64,000 bases of DNA from Paracoccus pantotrophus (GCF_008824185.1 NZ_CP044423.1:757501-821500); one strand, 5' to 3'. Shown: positions 41,233 to 49,281, counted from the stretch's first letter. Made by a program: numbers and translations. Notes: generated by a model not told the origin, from the letters alone.

Positions 41233-43422
41233 ATGTCATACGCGAGCGATGCGAACACGACCTATGTGAACGGCCAGCCCGTCGATAAGGCAGACGTTCG
41301 CAACCTATGGGCGTCTGTCGATGGGATCGTGGCCGCCAGCAACCTTGGCGACGTCCTTGCCCTGCAGACCGATACCGAGGCGAGCACGGCGCAGCTGGTG
41401 GTGGCGACCGTCCCGGCCGCGCAGTCTCATATCTCGCTCACGGCGGGGCAAATGCTGCGGTTCCGCTGCCCTTACCCAAACACCGGACCCGATCCGATCA
41501 TCACCATCGGCGGCGATGAGTTCGTCATCAAGGCGCGCAATGGGAGCACGTTGGCCGCTGGCGATCTGCCGGGCGGCCAACGATTGCTCGGCTATATCTA
41601 CTGGAATTCGACCGACAGGAAGGAAGTTCGCCTGTCAGAGTCCGTGCGCATTCCCGATATCAGCGGCCTGGCAATTGCCCTTTCCAACAACGGAAAAGCC
41701 TTCACTTCGCGCACTGCCGCCGTGAACTTCGGCCAGGCCAACCTGCCCGGTTCGCTCAGTCTCATCACGACGATCGAGGGCGAGTATCTTGCGGTGCGCA
41801 GTTTCAGTAACGCCGCCGACGATCCTCTGTTCGAGACGCAACCTAGTTGGGGCGTGGCGTTGAGATTGCCGCGCCGCGAGTTGCTGGACAATGAGGTTTC
41901 CGCCCGTTCCTCCATGATCCGCCCTGTGGCCGACGTGAGCGGATATATTCTGGCCTCGGTGGATCGCAACGGCAACTACGTGATGCCGGGCTGGGCGCAG
42001 GAGAGCGATGGCGGTTGGCCGTCATGGATCTACGACGAGATCTGGACCAGGGTCGAACCCATGCTCCCCGAGCTTCCGCCGAGCGGCGTGATCCGTGAAG
42101 TCGGCGGCGAGTATATTTTCAGCCAGCATGACGCGAACGGCAACTTCATCATGCCGGGCTGGGCGCAGGAAAGCGACGGTGGCTGGCCCGCCTGGATCTA
42201 TGACGAGATCTGGGCCGATACCAGCAGCCGCATGCCTGATCTGCCGCCGAGCGGCGTGATCCGCGAAGTCCAAGGATCGGGGTTGATCTTCAGCCAGCAC
42301 GACCGCGACGGCAACTATGTGATGCCGGGCTGGGCACAAGAGAGCGATGGCGGCTGGCCGGCTTGGGTCTATGACGAAATCTGGGACAATCTCAGCGATC
42401 GCATTTCCGATCCGGGCTCGGCCGCTCAAGAACTCGACTCGCCGTTCTACGACCGATCCGCCCAAGTGACCTTCGCACGGGCCCGGTCCGATCTGACCAA
42501 AATCGCCGTCATCGGATCGTCCACGCCCTGGGAAATGCGGACGGAAATCGCTGGTGCGTTCGACGGTCTGATCCCGGCTTACGGTGGGGTTGAGGTCGTT
42601 GACGTGACGAACGACTGCAAAAGCGGCGAGCGTTCGATGCACACGGCTGCGCGCCTCGGCGCCATCCCGGCGCGCCTGACCATAAACGGGGGCGTCATTC
42701 CCGCGTCGGGCCCCGTGTTGGTTACTGCCGTCAACATGACAGGCAATAATCAGCTGAAAGCGTTCGATGGGAGGCTGAACCGCTGGACCGATGACGCGAA
42801 TACCGGCGGTCAGATCCCTGGAACTCTGTCCTGGTCGGCGGATGACAGTTCTCTGGTCTTCACCCGTGCAAACGCCGGATCGGAAATTTCCATAGGCTGG
42901 GAAGTTTCGTTCTTTCCCACGCTCGGACCCACCCTGCGGGACCGCTTCTTTGTCATCCATACCGGTTGGAACGATGCTCCAGGTGGATCGACTTGGGAAG
43001 AAATCCTCGGACGGCGCGAAGCCATCGTGAACTATCTCGATGCGCGGGATATTCGCTTTTCGATCTGGACGGACATGTGCGACATGGATTGGGCCCCCGA
43101 AAACCCGAACCGAGCAAAGTTCGCCAGTGGCAATGCCGCCATGATCGCGAAATGGGGGCCGCTGGTCTGGGATATGAACGCCTATTTCCTCGGGGCGCAG
43201 GTGTGGACCGATGCCGCGGCAATCCCGTCTGATATTCTGAACGGCCTCGCTCCCGGTTTCACCGGCCCGACCACGGAAGATCTGGCGCAACAGGCGGCCG
43301 GCAATCGCTGCCCGTCGCTTTCGCGCGACGCGGGCCACTTCAACGCACTCGGGCGCTATCTCGCGGCGCAGGAATTCCGCCGCCATCTGATCAACAACAA
43401 CCTTTATCGCACGGAGAGCTAA
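41233..43422 (+). CDS. Tail fibre/spike with triple repeat and SGNH esterase domain
   Basis: 729 residues from the ATG at 41233, preceded by GTGAGG. Residues about 235-390 contain three tandem Trp-rich repeats of 56-57 residues. An SGNH-hydrolase-like domain follows: IGSST nucleophile block, HTGWND (Asn motif), and DAGHFNALGRYLAAQ with the Asp-x-x-His pair. This probably deacylates or deacetylates a surface polysaccharide while the repeats bind it. The N-terminal part is beta-rich and attaches to the tail. It is the likely receptor-binding protein. Confidence 0.75.
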   Translation: MSYASDANTTYVNGQPVDKADVRNLWASVDGIVAASNLGDVLALQTDTEASTAQLVVATVPAAQSHISLTAGQMLRFRCPYPNTGPDPIITIGGDEFVIKARNGSTLAAGDLPGGQRLLGYIYWNSTDRKEVRLSESVRIPDISGLAIALSNNGKAFTSRTAAVNFGQANLPGSLSLITTIEGEYLAVRSFSNAADDPLFETQPSWGVALRLPRRELLDNEVSARSSMIRPVADVSGYILASVDRNGNYVMPGWAQESDGGWPSWIYDEIWTRVEPMLPELPPSGVIREVGGEYIFSQHDANGNFIMPGWAQESDGGWPAWIYDEIWADTSSRMPDLPPSGVIREVQGSGLIFSQHDRDGNYVMPGWAQESDGGWPAWVYDEIWDNLSDRISDPGSAAQELDSPFYDRSAQVTFARARSDLTKIAVIGSSTPWEMRTEIAGAFDGLIPAYGGVEVVDVTNDCKSGERSMHTAARLGAIPARLTINGGVIPASGPVLVTAVNMTGNNQLKAFDGRLNRWTDDANTGGQIPGTLSWSADDSSLVFTRANAGSEISIGWEVSFFPTLGPTLRDRFFVIHTGWNDAPGGSTWEEILGRREAIVNYLDARDIRFSIWTDMCDMDWAPENPNRAKFASGNAAMIAKWGPLVWDMNAYFLGAQVWTDAAAIPSDILNGLAPGFTGPTTEDLAQQAAGNRCPSLSRDAGHFNALGRYLAAQEFRRHLINNNLYRTES
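41971..42384 (+). repeat. Three tandem Trp-rich coding repeats
   Basis: Copies begin at 41971, 42139 and 42310 (periods 168 and 171 bases). Each encodes an NGN(Y/F)xMPGWAQESDGG block then a WPxWxYDEIW segment. Many third positions differ, so the amino-acid repeat is maintained by selection and is not a fresh DNA duplication. Confidence 0.85.
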
Positions 43423-43426
43423 GCCG

Positions 43427-44215
43427 ATGCCCGATACCGTCGCATTTTTCGGCCAGAAGGCGATCACTGGCCCGATCCCGCTGACGCGGCCCAACATCTA
43501 CGACAAGGATGCGCTGATCATCCTCGATCCTGGCCGGTTGACTGGCGCTTCGCCTGGGGTTCGCCCGGCGGTCATGGCCCGAGGCAGGGCGCCCTACGCA
43601 GCCAGGAACTTCGACCAGGTGATCAACGACAGCCTGCGCCCCGAATTCGTTTGGAACGGCGGGCCGGATAACCTGGGCGTCCTGGATTTCAGCGGGGACC
43701 GTTCGCTGACAACGGAAGGCCGCGTCAACATCAACACGGGCGAATGCACGATCATCCTCACCGTCCGCATCCGCGCCTATGGCCCGACCTCATCCAACCT
43801 TAGGATTTTGGAACCGGGTGATACGCCAGGCGGATCGCCCGCAATTCGACCCGTTGCCGATGCTGACGGGGTAACGAACCCACGTGTCGCGGTTTTTGCG
43901 TCGGGGGCGACCGGCGTTTATGTCCCGACCAGCAACCCGAACGACTGGAAAGTCATCGGCGCGTCGATCAGCTCGACCGGCCCCAGCTATACCTACAAGA
44001 CCGGGGATGCGCTGCATACCCGCGCCGCCGCTTACCCAGAGGTCACTGAAATCAGGCATCCCATCTTCGGCTGCGATATTCTCGGTCGCGGCCTTTCCAC
44101 CGGAGGCGCGGGCGATTTCCTGCTTCGTGAAGCCCGGTTCTTCGATCGGGCGATGGGGGCGGATGAATTGACCGAAGATTGTCAGCGGCTGGAATCGCTG
44201 TTCGGCATTACCTGA
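43427..44215 (+). CDS. Lectin-like (LamG-type) tail accessory protein
   Basis: 262 residues. Beta-rich with the concanavalin-like pattern LGVLDFSGDRSLTTEGRVNI, TGECTIILTVRI and the final ARFFDRAMGADELTEDCQRL, typical of LamG/Laminin-G-like domains. It follows the esterase fibre by four bases and probably adds a second carbohydrate-binding element to the tail. Confidence 0.65.
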   Translation: MPDTVAFFGQKAITGPIPLTRPNIYDKDALIILDPGRLTGASPGVRPAVMARGRAPYAARNFDQVINDSLRPEFVWNGGPDNLGVLDFSGDRSLTTEGRVNINTGECTIILTVRIRAYGPTSSNLRILEPGDTPGGSPAIRPVADADGVTNPRVAVFASGATGVYVPTSNPNDWKVIGASISSTGPSYTYKTGDALHTRAAAYPEVTEIRHPIFGCDILGRGLSTGGAGDFLLREARFFDRAMGADELTEDCQRLESLFGIT

Positions 44216-44245
44216 AAACCGAAGGCATTCCCCCGGCATCTCAAC

Positions 44246-44270
44246 AGCCCCGCCCAGGCGGGGCTTCTTC
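44246..44270 (+). terminator. Terminator after the fibre genes
   Basis: AGCCCCGC (44246-44253) pairs with GCGGGGCT (44258-44265) over a four-base loop, followed by TCTTCTTT. It separates the fibre genes from the small membrane proteins. Confidence 0.7.
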
Positions 44271-44289
44271 TTTGGCAAGCGGAGAGACG

Positions 44290-44664
44290 ATGGATACCCC
44301 GCCTGAACCCGGCCTGCTTCAGCAGGCGCTATTCTATGCCGCCATGGTCGGAGCCTGGATCACGGGCGAGGCGGGCAGGGCGGCGCTTGCCGGCGCCGCT
44401 GGCGGCCTGGTCCGCTGGTGGATGACCGTGGGAAAGTGCCGGCTGCGCGACGGTGCCGTGATGGCCGCGGCAGGCAGTCTGATGTCGCTCTATTTCAGCC
44501 CCGTTATGCTCGCGCTGCTGGAGCGGTGGATCGGAGAAATCCGCGGTGATGCCGCCGGCGCCGCCGGGTTTGCCTCGGGACTGGCCGGCATGTCGCTGGC
44601 CAAGCTGGTGTTGGGCGTGATCGAGGCGCATGCCCGCAAGCTTGGAGGGCGCCCGGATGCCTGA
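44290..44664 (+). CDS. Putative holin-like membrane protein
   Basis: 124 residues from the ATG at 44290, preceded by GGAGAGACG. Three moderately hydrophobic segments, at about 10-22, 55-72 and 90-112 (ALAGAAGGLVRW, SLMSLYFSPVML, FASGLAGMSLAKLVLGV), fit a small inner-membrane protein. Its position after the tail fibres and with the lysis genes nearby suggests a holin or antiholin; the sequence alone does not prove it. Confidence 0.6.
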   Translation: MDTPPEPGLLQQALFYAAMVGAWITGEAGRAALAGAAGGLVRWWMTVGKCRLRDGAVMAAAGSLMSLYFSPVMLALLERWIGEIRGDAAGAAGFASGLAGMSLAKLVLGVIEAHARKLGGRPDA

Positions 44665-44755
44665 TTGGTTCAAGACCTGGCTGCGCGAGGAAGCGCGGGC
44701 ATGGGCTTTCGCCGTGGCCCTGATTGTCGCCTGGTTGGTGCTGCGGATGTTGTGA
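44657..44755 (+). CDS. 32-residue single-span membrane peptide
   Basis: A short gene overlapping the preceding stop, with TGGAGGG as ribosome site. MPDWFKTWLREEARAWAF leads into a hydrophobic stretch (AVALIVAWLVLRML). The Trp-rich amphipathic start plus one span resembles small lysis or spanin-type peptides. Confidence 0.55.
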   Translation: MPDWFKTWLREEARAWAFAVALIVAWLVLRML

Positions 44756-44757
44756 GA

Positions 44758-44793
44758 AAGCCCCGGCTGCCAGCTGCATTGCAGCCGGGGCTT
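44758..44793 (+). terminator. Strong terminator hairpin
   Basis: AAGCCCCGGCTGC (44758-44770) pairs perfectly with GCAGCCGGGGCTT (44781-44793). The following bases are GCTTCGTTTC, a weak T run. It isolates the head-spike genes beyond it. No gene is visible from 44794 to 44967. Confidence 0.65.
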
Positions 44794-44967
44794 GCTTCGT
44801 TTCATCCCAAAACGAAGCGCGCAGACCCTATCCCGCTATTCCGAAATCGCAACACCCCAGCTCGGCCGCCCGTCTCGCCAGGCCGGCAATCGTGGCCTTC
44901 CAAGCTCCAGGACTTTTGTCCCGTTTCCCTTTCTGCCGTAGATCGGCACATCCTCATGAGGTAAAAA

Positions 44968-45228
44968 ATGGCAAACAGGTTCAGCACCTTCTTGCTCGGG
45001 GCCAATGCGCCAGCGCTCGGCTCCTATGTCGTGACCCCCAGCGATGACGCGGATCTCCCCGAGGCCATCCGCGCCGTGACCCTCGGTACGGCCGGCACAT
45101 TGGCTTGGCGCGGCACTGATGGCGAGAGCTATGTGACCGCCACGCTGCCGCCTGGAACCTATGCGCTTGGCGCGGATCGCATTCTGGCCACCGGGACAAC
45201 GGCCGCCGACATCACGGGTTGGGTTTGA
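44968..45228 (+). CDS. Head-spike base protein, GTA GhsA (rcc01079) family
   Basis: 86 residues, beta-rich. The pattern NRFSTFLLGANAPALGSYVV, TPSDDADLPEAIRAV and the final TGTTAADITGWV is that of the spike base protein of the Rhodobacter capsulatus gene transfer agent (GhsA). In that system GhsA and GhsB form head spikes that bind the capsule. Its stop overlaps the GhsB-like start. Confidence 0.75.
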   Translation: MANRFSTFLLGANAPALGSYVVTPSDDADLPEAIRAVTLGTAGTLAWRGTDGESYVTATLPPGTYALGADRILATGTTAADITGWV

Positions 45229-46061
45229 TGCGGATCGGATTGGGCATCGGCATAGGGTTCTCGCAAGGCGTTGCCGCGTCGGCGGGTGGCCCACGACATC
45301 CTCGACGCGCCACCAGCCCCAGCGCCACCATCCTGTTCGCCGGGCACAGCTTTGTGCAGACCGCCTATGGTGCGCCTGCGGGGGAGGAAGCATGGCCCTT
45401 TGGCGGTGTGCTGGATACCGACTGGCCCGGCACGGCGCTGTCCGACTACGTCAGCTATGGCTCGCTGCAGGATGTCCGGGCGCTGAACGGCCACCTGCGC
45501 AACTCGGCCTATGACGCGGTGATCGTTTCCGAGTTCACCGATCCGACCGGCCCCGGCTTTCCGGCCTTCGACAGCACAGAAGGCAGGAACACCCTCCAGC
45601 AAGCATACTGGGACGCGCTGGACGCTTCCGCCCGTGGTGCCGAGTTGATCCTCCAGGACATCTGGCCGCCGCAAGGTCGCGATGACCTCTATGGCAACGC
45701 CACGGGCTTTTCACAGGGCCTGCGGCAATGGCTGGAGCTGCACACTGGGCAGCAGGTGTGGATCATCCCCGCCTTCCCGTTTGTGGCGGCGATGCGTGCC
45801 GAATACGGCGACGCGATCTATTCGGACGGGCTGCACCTGGCGCGGCCGGACAGCCCCTATCCGCGCGGAATGTCCTATCTGGTCTACAGCTTCCTGACCC
45901 AGGAGCGTTGCCCGTTCGTGCGTGCAGGCGACGAGACCGTCGACCAGATGGCTTGGGACACGCTTCTTGCCCATGAGTGCGCCGGCATGGGCGGGGCGGT
46001 CGAATACAGATCGTCGCTGGTCGGAGATCCGTTGCCCGAACCGGAGCCGCTTCCAGGCTGA
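45228..46061 (+). CDS. Head-spike protein, GTA GhsB (rcc01080) type, SGNH-like
   Basis: 277 residues from the ATG at 45228. An SGNH-like fold is suggested by ILFAGHSFVQ (nucleophile region), YDAVIVSEFTDP and the SDGLHLARP block near the end. It follows the GhsA-like protein in the same order as in the gene transfer agent, so I assign it as the spike that touches capsular polysaccharide. Whether it hydrolyses sugar esters is not known. Confidence 0.7.
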   Translation: MRIGLGIGIGFSQGVAASAGGPRHPRRATSPSATILFAGHSFVQTAYGAPAGEEAWPFGGVLDTDWPGTALSDYVSYGSLQDVRALNGHLRNSAYDAVIVSEFTDPTGPGFPAFDSTEGRNTLQQAYWDALDASARGAELILQDIWPPQGRDDLYGNATGFSQGLRQWLELHTGQQVWIIPAFPFVAAMRAEYGDAIYSDGLHLARPDSPYPRGMSYLVYSFLTQERCPFVRAGDETVDQMAWDTLLAHECAGMGGAVEYRSSLVGDPLPEPEPLPG

Positions 46062-46084
46062 TCATCGGATCGAGCGCTGGTGGG

Positions 46085-46291
46085 TCAATCGAAGGGCGCA
46101 GTAATGCCCAGCTCTGCCGCCAGCCCCTCCAGCGCGGCAATCGTCGCGTCGTAGCTGTTCCCGGCCTTGGGAAGCCGCGCCTTGCGGCTGCGATACCAGC
46201 GCAGCCATTTCGGCAGCTCGTCCAGAGGATAGGTTGCCGACCAGATCTCGCCGGTCAAGGTGAAGGTGGTTTCGTCATGCGTCGCTTTCAT
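46085..46291 (-). CDS. Small hypothetical protein
   Basis: 68 residues with an aromatic middle (WSATYPLDELPKWLRWYRSRK) and a helical end; family unknown. No good ribosome site is visible before the ATG. It is convergent with the spike genes and belongs to the group of minus-strand accessory genes. Confidence 0.5.
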   Translation of the reverse strand: MKATHDETTFTLTGEIWSATYPLDELPKWLRWYRSRKARLPKAGNSYDATIAALEGLAAELGITAPFD

Positions 46292-46350
46292 GACGTGTGT
46301 TTTGCGGCGGGGCGCGGGCGGGCGCCAGACTGCCTGAAGCCCGGCCTCTC

Positions 46351-46770
46351 TCAGTTCGCGAAGGCGTCGATCAGGTTCAAGACGGCGAGGATCTTCCGGG
46401 TGCCGCTGTCGATCCGATAGATGCGGTCGTCATCCCTGTAGTAGCTCCAGCCGTTACGCCGCTTCAAATCGTAGCGGTCAAAGTCGCGGATGAGCACATA
46501 GTCTCCGATGCGGAGCGTGTCGCCCACGCGCGTACCAAAGCGCTTGCCTACCTGCCCCGGTGGAACGCAGGGTGGGTTCTTTTTGGCGAGACCCGGTGGA
46601 CAATCTGCCACGTAGCGGGTTTGCACGCGGTGGACCTCTCGGGCCCCCCGTTCATGATGGTGGCGTCCAGAGGCACCTTTGCCATTCCCGCGGCCCGGAT
46701 CGGCCGCGACCGGGGCGGCTCCCATCGTGGCGATCACCAAGGCGGTGATCAGTTTCGTTGTCAGCTTCAT
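46351..46770 (-). CDS. Secreted RcnB-like cargo protein
   Basis: 139 residues. The signal peptide ends at about residue 23 (APVAA-D), followed by a His/Arg/Gly-rich segment and DCPPGLAKKNPPCVPPGQVGKR, a motif common in alphaproteobacterial periplasmic proteins of the RcnB/DUF1236 type. Beta-like strands (DYVLIRDFDRYDL, RIYRIDSGTRKILAVL) follow. Probably a lysogeny cargo protein exported to the periplasm; exact role unknown. Confidence 0.7.
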   Translation of the reverse strand: MKLTTKLITALVIATMGAAPVAADPGRGNGKGASGRHHHERGAREVHRVQTRYVADCPPGLAKKNPPCVPPGQVGKRFGTRVGDTLRIGDYVLIRDFDRYDLKRRNGWSYYRDDDRIYRIDSGTRKILAVLNLIDAFAN

Positions 46771-46926
46771 CGTTCAAGCTCCAAGGCAGTCTCGGAGAGA
46801 TATAGCGCCAGCCTCCGCGAAGGCTGCATCACAAAAAAAAGCATCGGCGAAAAAGAGCCCGCGAAATGCTCTGGATCGGCCCCCGTCGGGTGAAGAAGCG
46901 TGAGACGGAGGCCGACACCCACGACG

Positions 46927-47142
46927 CTAGAGGCGAGCTGGTATCAACCCATCAGATAAACCCGCTAACACCAAGGCCTCTGCCGATGTTGCACACAAGA
47001 GGCAGAGTCCCCGGTCCGCCGAGAGAATGCTCGGACGGGCTTCAGCATCATACCACATCGAGGGCTGCGCGTTGCTTGGAAAGTGATCGGCTCCCAGCAC
47101 ATCGGCCAGGACCTGCCGGGAGCCGAGATTCGCGCGTTTCAA
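46927..47142 (-). CDS. Doubtful ORF or gene remnant
   Basis: 71 codons from a TTG. The reading looks protein-like (QVLADVLGADHFPSNAQPSM and a CLLCATSAEALVLAGL helix) but there is no ATG in the frame and the open frame extends upstream into the next gene. It could be a truncated gene. The rest of 46771-47185 holds a small AGCCT/AGGCT hairpin and nothing else I can support. Confidence 0.3.
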   Translation of the reverse strand: MKRANLGSRQVLADVLGADHFPSNAQPSMWYDAEARPSILSADRGLCLLCATSAEALVLAGLSDGLIPARL

Positions 47143-47185
47143 AAGTGCGAATCGAGGCGATCCTATAGCAACCGCCTTCGCCCCG

Positions 47186-47383
47186 CTACCAGCCGCGAAA
47201 CCGCTCGTCTATACCAAAGGTCGAAGGCTTGACGGGTATGAGCCGTATGGTGCCATCGTCGTGGATCAGTTTGACCAGGTCGCCGTTCTTGTGGTGCTTG
47301 ATGCCTTCCAGATTCCACGGCGGCCGAGAGAATATTTCGGTGATACCGCTAAAAGCGTCGGTAAGCGCAATAGGGCTGAACAT
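47186..47383 (-). CDS. Small hypothetical cargo protein
   Basis: 65 residues from the ATG at 47383, preceded by GTGAGG. Two beta-strand-like pieces (GDLVKLIHDDGTIRLIPVK) and a short helical start; no family recognised. Confidence 0.55.
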   Translation of the reverse strand: MFSPIALTDAFSGITEIFSRPPWNLEGIKHHKNGDLVKLIHDDGTIRLIPVKPSTFGIDERFRGW

Positions 47384-47408
47384 CGGAACCTCACTGTTTG
47401 ATGGATGA

Positions 47409-47432
47409 GACGGCGGACCGAGATCCGCCGTC
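47409..47432. other. Perfect inverted repeat upstream of the minus-strand gene
   Basis: GACGGCGGA (47409-47417) pairs with TCCGCCGTC (47424-47432), loop CCGAGA. GGCTTTTT follows on the plus strand 11 bases later. It could be a bidirectional terminator or an operator for the small genes. Bases 47433-47552 hold no clear gene. Confidence 0.4.
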
Positions 47433-47552
47433 CACCTTCCGGCTTTTTAATGCCGCATACCGGAACAGGCATGACGTCGCCTGACCTTGTTGCGAGAATT
47501 TACCGGAAGCTCTGCATCCCTTGAATTAACGCGAATCGTCGCAACGGCCGCG

Positions 47553-47693
47553 TTACGATTGTTCGGGTTTGTCAGGTTCGCCGCGCGGGTCGCGGACTTC
47601 TTCATCGCCGATGGGGCGTTTCGCCAGCTCATCACTCTGCTGCTGGGGCGGATGTTCTCGGGTCGGTTTCGTGCGTTCTCGGTCGGCACCCAT
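47553..47693 (-). CDS. 46-residue charged small protein
   Basis: From the ATG at 47693, with TATGGAGGAC giving a well-spaced GGAGG. Composition is highly charged and disordered (DRERTKPTREHPPQQQSDEL, then RPIGDEEVRDPRGE). Longer frames on either strand through this region lack proper starts. It resembles the small stress-related proteins often carried on alphaproteobacterial mobile DNA, but I name no family. Confidence 0.45.
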   Translation of the reverse strand: MGADRERTKPTREHPPQQQSDELAKRPIGDEEVRDPRGEPDKPEQS

Positions 47694-47851
47694 ATACTGG
47701 GTCCTCCATAACACCGCCGGACCATACCGGAGGATACACTTAAAACTGGTGCGGCTCGCTCCGAATTACATCGGGAGCGCGACAACAATCGTGCAGCGCT
47801 TAGTAAAGCCCCGAAAGAAACCCGACAGCTCACTCCCGAGCGATCAAAACC

Positions 47852-47874
47852 GCCCCGCCTCGCGCGGGGCTTTT
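47852..47874 (+). terminator. Terminator hairpin before the endolysin
   Basis: GCCCCGC (47852-47858) pairs with GCGGGGC (47864-47870), then TTTT. The T run runs into CATGGAGAAGCC, the endolysin ribosome site, the same arrangement as at 33570 and 41195. Confidence 0.7.
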
Positions 47875-47887
47875 CCATGGAGAAGCC

Positions 47888-48712
47888 ATGTATCCAGCAG
47901 GGTTCAAGGGCCGCGCGCAGCGGCTCACCGATATCGATGTGGCCCGCGTCGGCCGCATTATCGGCGCGGGCGAGGATGAGATCCGCGCCGTGATCGAGGT
48001 CGAGACCTCCGGCGGAGGCTTCGACAGCCAGGGCCGGCCGAAGATGCTTTTCGAGCCGCATGTGTTCTGGCGCGAACTCGGGCCCGGCCAGAAGCGCACC
48101 GCGGCCGAGGCCTCGGGTCTCGCCTATCAGCGGTGGGGCAGCGCACCCTATCCCAATGACAGTTATCCGCGCCTGGCGCTGGCCATCAAGATCGACGCCA
48201 ATGCCGCGCTGCGGTCGGCCAGCTGGGGCCTGGGCCAGATCATGGGCTTCAACCACCGCGCCGCCGACTACGCCACGCCGGGCGATATGGTCGCTGCCTT
48301 CTGCGACAGCGAGGCAGCCGGCCTCGAGGCGATGATCAGCTTCATCATCTCCGAGGGGTTGGATGACGAGCTGCGCCGCCACGATTGGACCGCTTTCGCC
48401 CGCGGCTACAACGGCGCCGGCTATGCGACCCATGACTATCACACCAAGCTTGCGGCGGCCTTCAAGCGCTGGCAGGCCATCCCCGATACGCTGGCGCCGG
48501 CCTGCCCGAAGATCGGCCTTGGTAGCCGCGGGGACGCGGTGCGCCACGCCCAGCAGCGCCTGACCGCGCTTGGCTTCGACACCAAGGGCGTGGACGGCAT
48601 CTTCGGCGCCAATACCCGCGCCGCCACCATCGCCTTCCAGAAATCCGCCGGCCTCAAGCAGGACGGCATCATCGGGCCCAAGACCTGGCCCGCCCTTCTC
48701 AAGGAGAACTGA
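47888..48712 (+). CDS. Endolysin: N-acetylmuramidase with peptidoglycan-binding domain
   Basis: 274 residues. The N-terminal domain (about 15-190) follows the DUF3380/N-acetylmuramidase family: VIEVETSGGGFD with the catalytic Glu, MLFEPHVFWREL, SWGLGQIMGFNH and AFARGYNGAGY. A PG_binding_1 domain (about 200-272) shows LGSRGDAVRHAQQRLTALGF and IFGANTRAATIAFQ. It lyses the cell wall at the end of infection. It has no signal peptide, so it needs a holin. Confidence 0.92.
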   Translation: MYPAGFKGRAQRLTDIDVARVGRIIGAGEDEIRAVIEVETSGGGFDSQGRPKMLFEPHVFWRELGPGQKRTAAEASGLAYQRWGSAPYPNDSYPRLALAIKIDANAALRSASWGLGQIMGFNHRAADYATPGDMVAAFCDSEAAGLEAMISFIISEGLDDELRRHDWTAFARGYNGAGYATHDYHTKLAAAFKRWQAIPDTLAPACPKIGLGSRGDAVRHAQQRLTALGFDTKGVDGIFGANTRAATIAFQKSAGLKQDGIIGPKTWPALLKEN

Positions 48713-48715
48713 TCC

Positions 48716-48916
48716 ATGAGTTCCGTTTTCGTCCGCATGGCGATCTATGTCCTGTCGCCGCTGCTCACCATGCTGGCCGGCCTGCTGGGCGGCTGGGGCG
48801 TCAGCTATGACGCCGCCACGCACATGCTGACCATCAACGTCGAGGCGGTGATCGCCGCCGCTGTCGCCGCCGCCGGCCTGTCGGGTGCGATCTTCGCGAG
48901 ATGGGGGGTGAAGTAG
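48716..48916 (+). CDS. Putative holin
   Basis: 66 residues with two membrane spans (about 5-25 and 44-60: YVLSPLLTMLAGLLGG and VIAAAVAAAGLSGAIFA) and a short turn between. It begins four bases after the endolysin stop, the usual place for a holin that releases the muramidase. Its stop shares a base with the next GTG. Confidence 0.75.
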   Translation: MSSVFVRMAIYVLSPLLTMLAGLLGGWGVSYDAATHMLTINVEAVIAAAVAAAGLSGAIFARWGVK

Positions 48917-49065
48917 TGCGCTCGCCCTATGAGGTCGCGCTGGCCGCGTCTCTGGTTGCCGGCCTCGCGGTCGGCGCCGCCGTTGCGCGGCCGCGCCGAT
49001 CCCGGCTCAGGCGATGGGGCGGTCAGTTTTCCATGCCGGCGCCGGAGCCGTTACGGATGGCCTAG
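48916..49065 (+). CDS. Small membrane-anchored lysis-cassette protein
   Basis: 49 residues from a GTG that overlaps the holin TAG, with GGGGGGTGAAG as ribosome site. One N-terminal membrane span (EVALAASLVAGLAVGAAVA) and an Arg-rich tail. It may be a spanin-like or antiholin protein, by position. It overlaps the convergent minus-strand gene at its end. Confidence 0.6.
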   Translation: MRSPYEVALAASLVAGLAVGAAVARPRRSRLRRWGGQFSMPAPEPLRMA

Positions 49066-49281
49066 TTTTCCGCTTGAGGTGAACCGAACCCCCAGGCTCG
49101 CGAGCTCGTTGATGATGGCTTTGTAGGTTTCGATCACATTCACGATGCTGCCATCTGACAGCCTGACTTCGGTGCCGGCGTCATCCGCAACCTCCCGCAC
49201 CGAGCTAATATGCGCGACGGCGAGGGCAACCTTGCTTGCTTGCCGACCCGGTTCATTCAGGTGAAGAATGATGAAGGTCAT
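49051..49281 (-). CDS. Small hypothetical protein (FlbD-like pattern)
   Basis: 76 residues from the ATG at 49281, preceded by AGGGAGCGGAG. A beta-rich core (VALAVAHISSVREVADDAGT, EVRLSDGSIVNVIETYKAII) resembles the layout of small FlbD-type proteins, but the match is weak. Function unknown. Confidence 0.55.
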   Translation of the reverse strand: MTFIILHLNEPGRQASKVALAVAHISSVREVADDAGTEVRLSDGSIVNVIETYKAIINELASLGVRFTSSGKLGHP

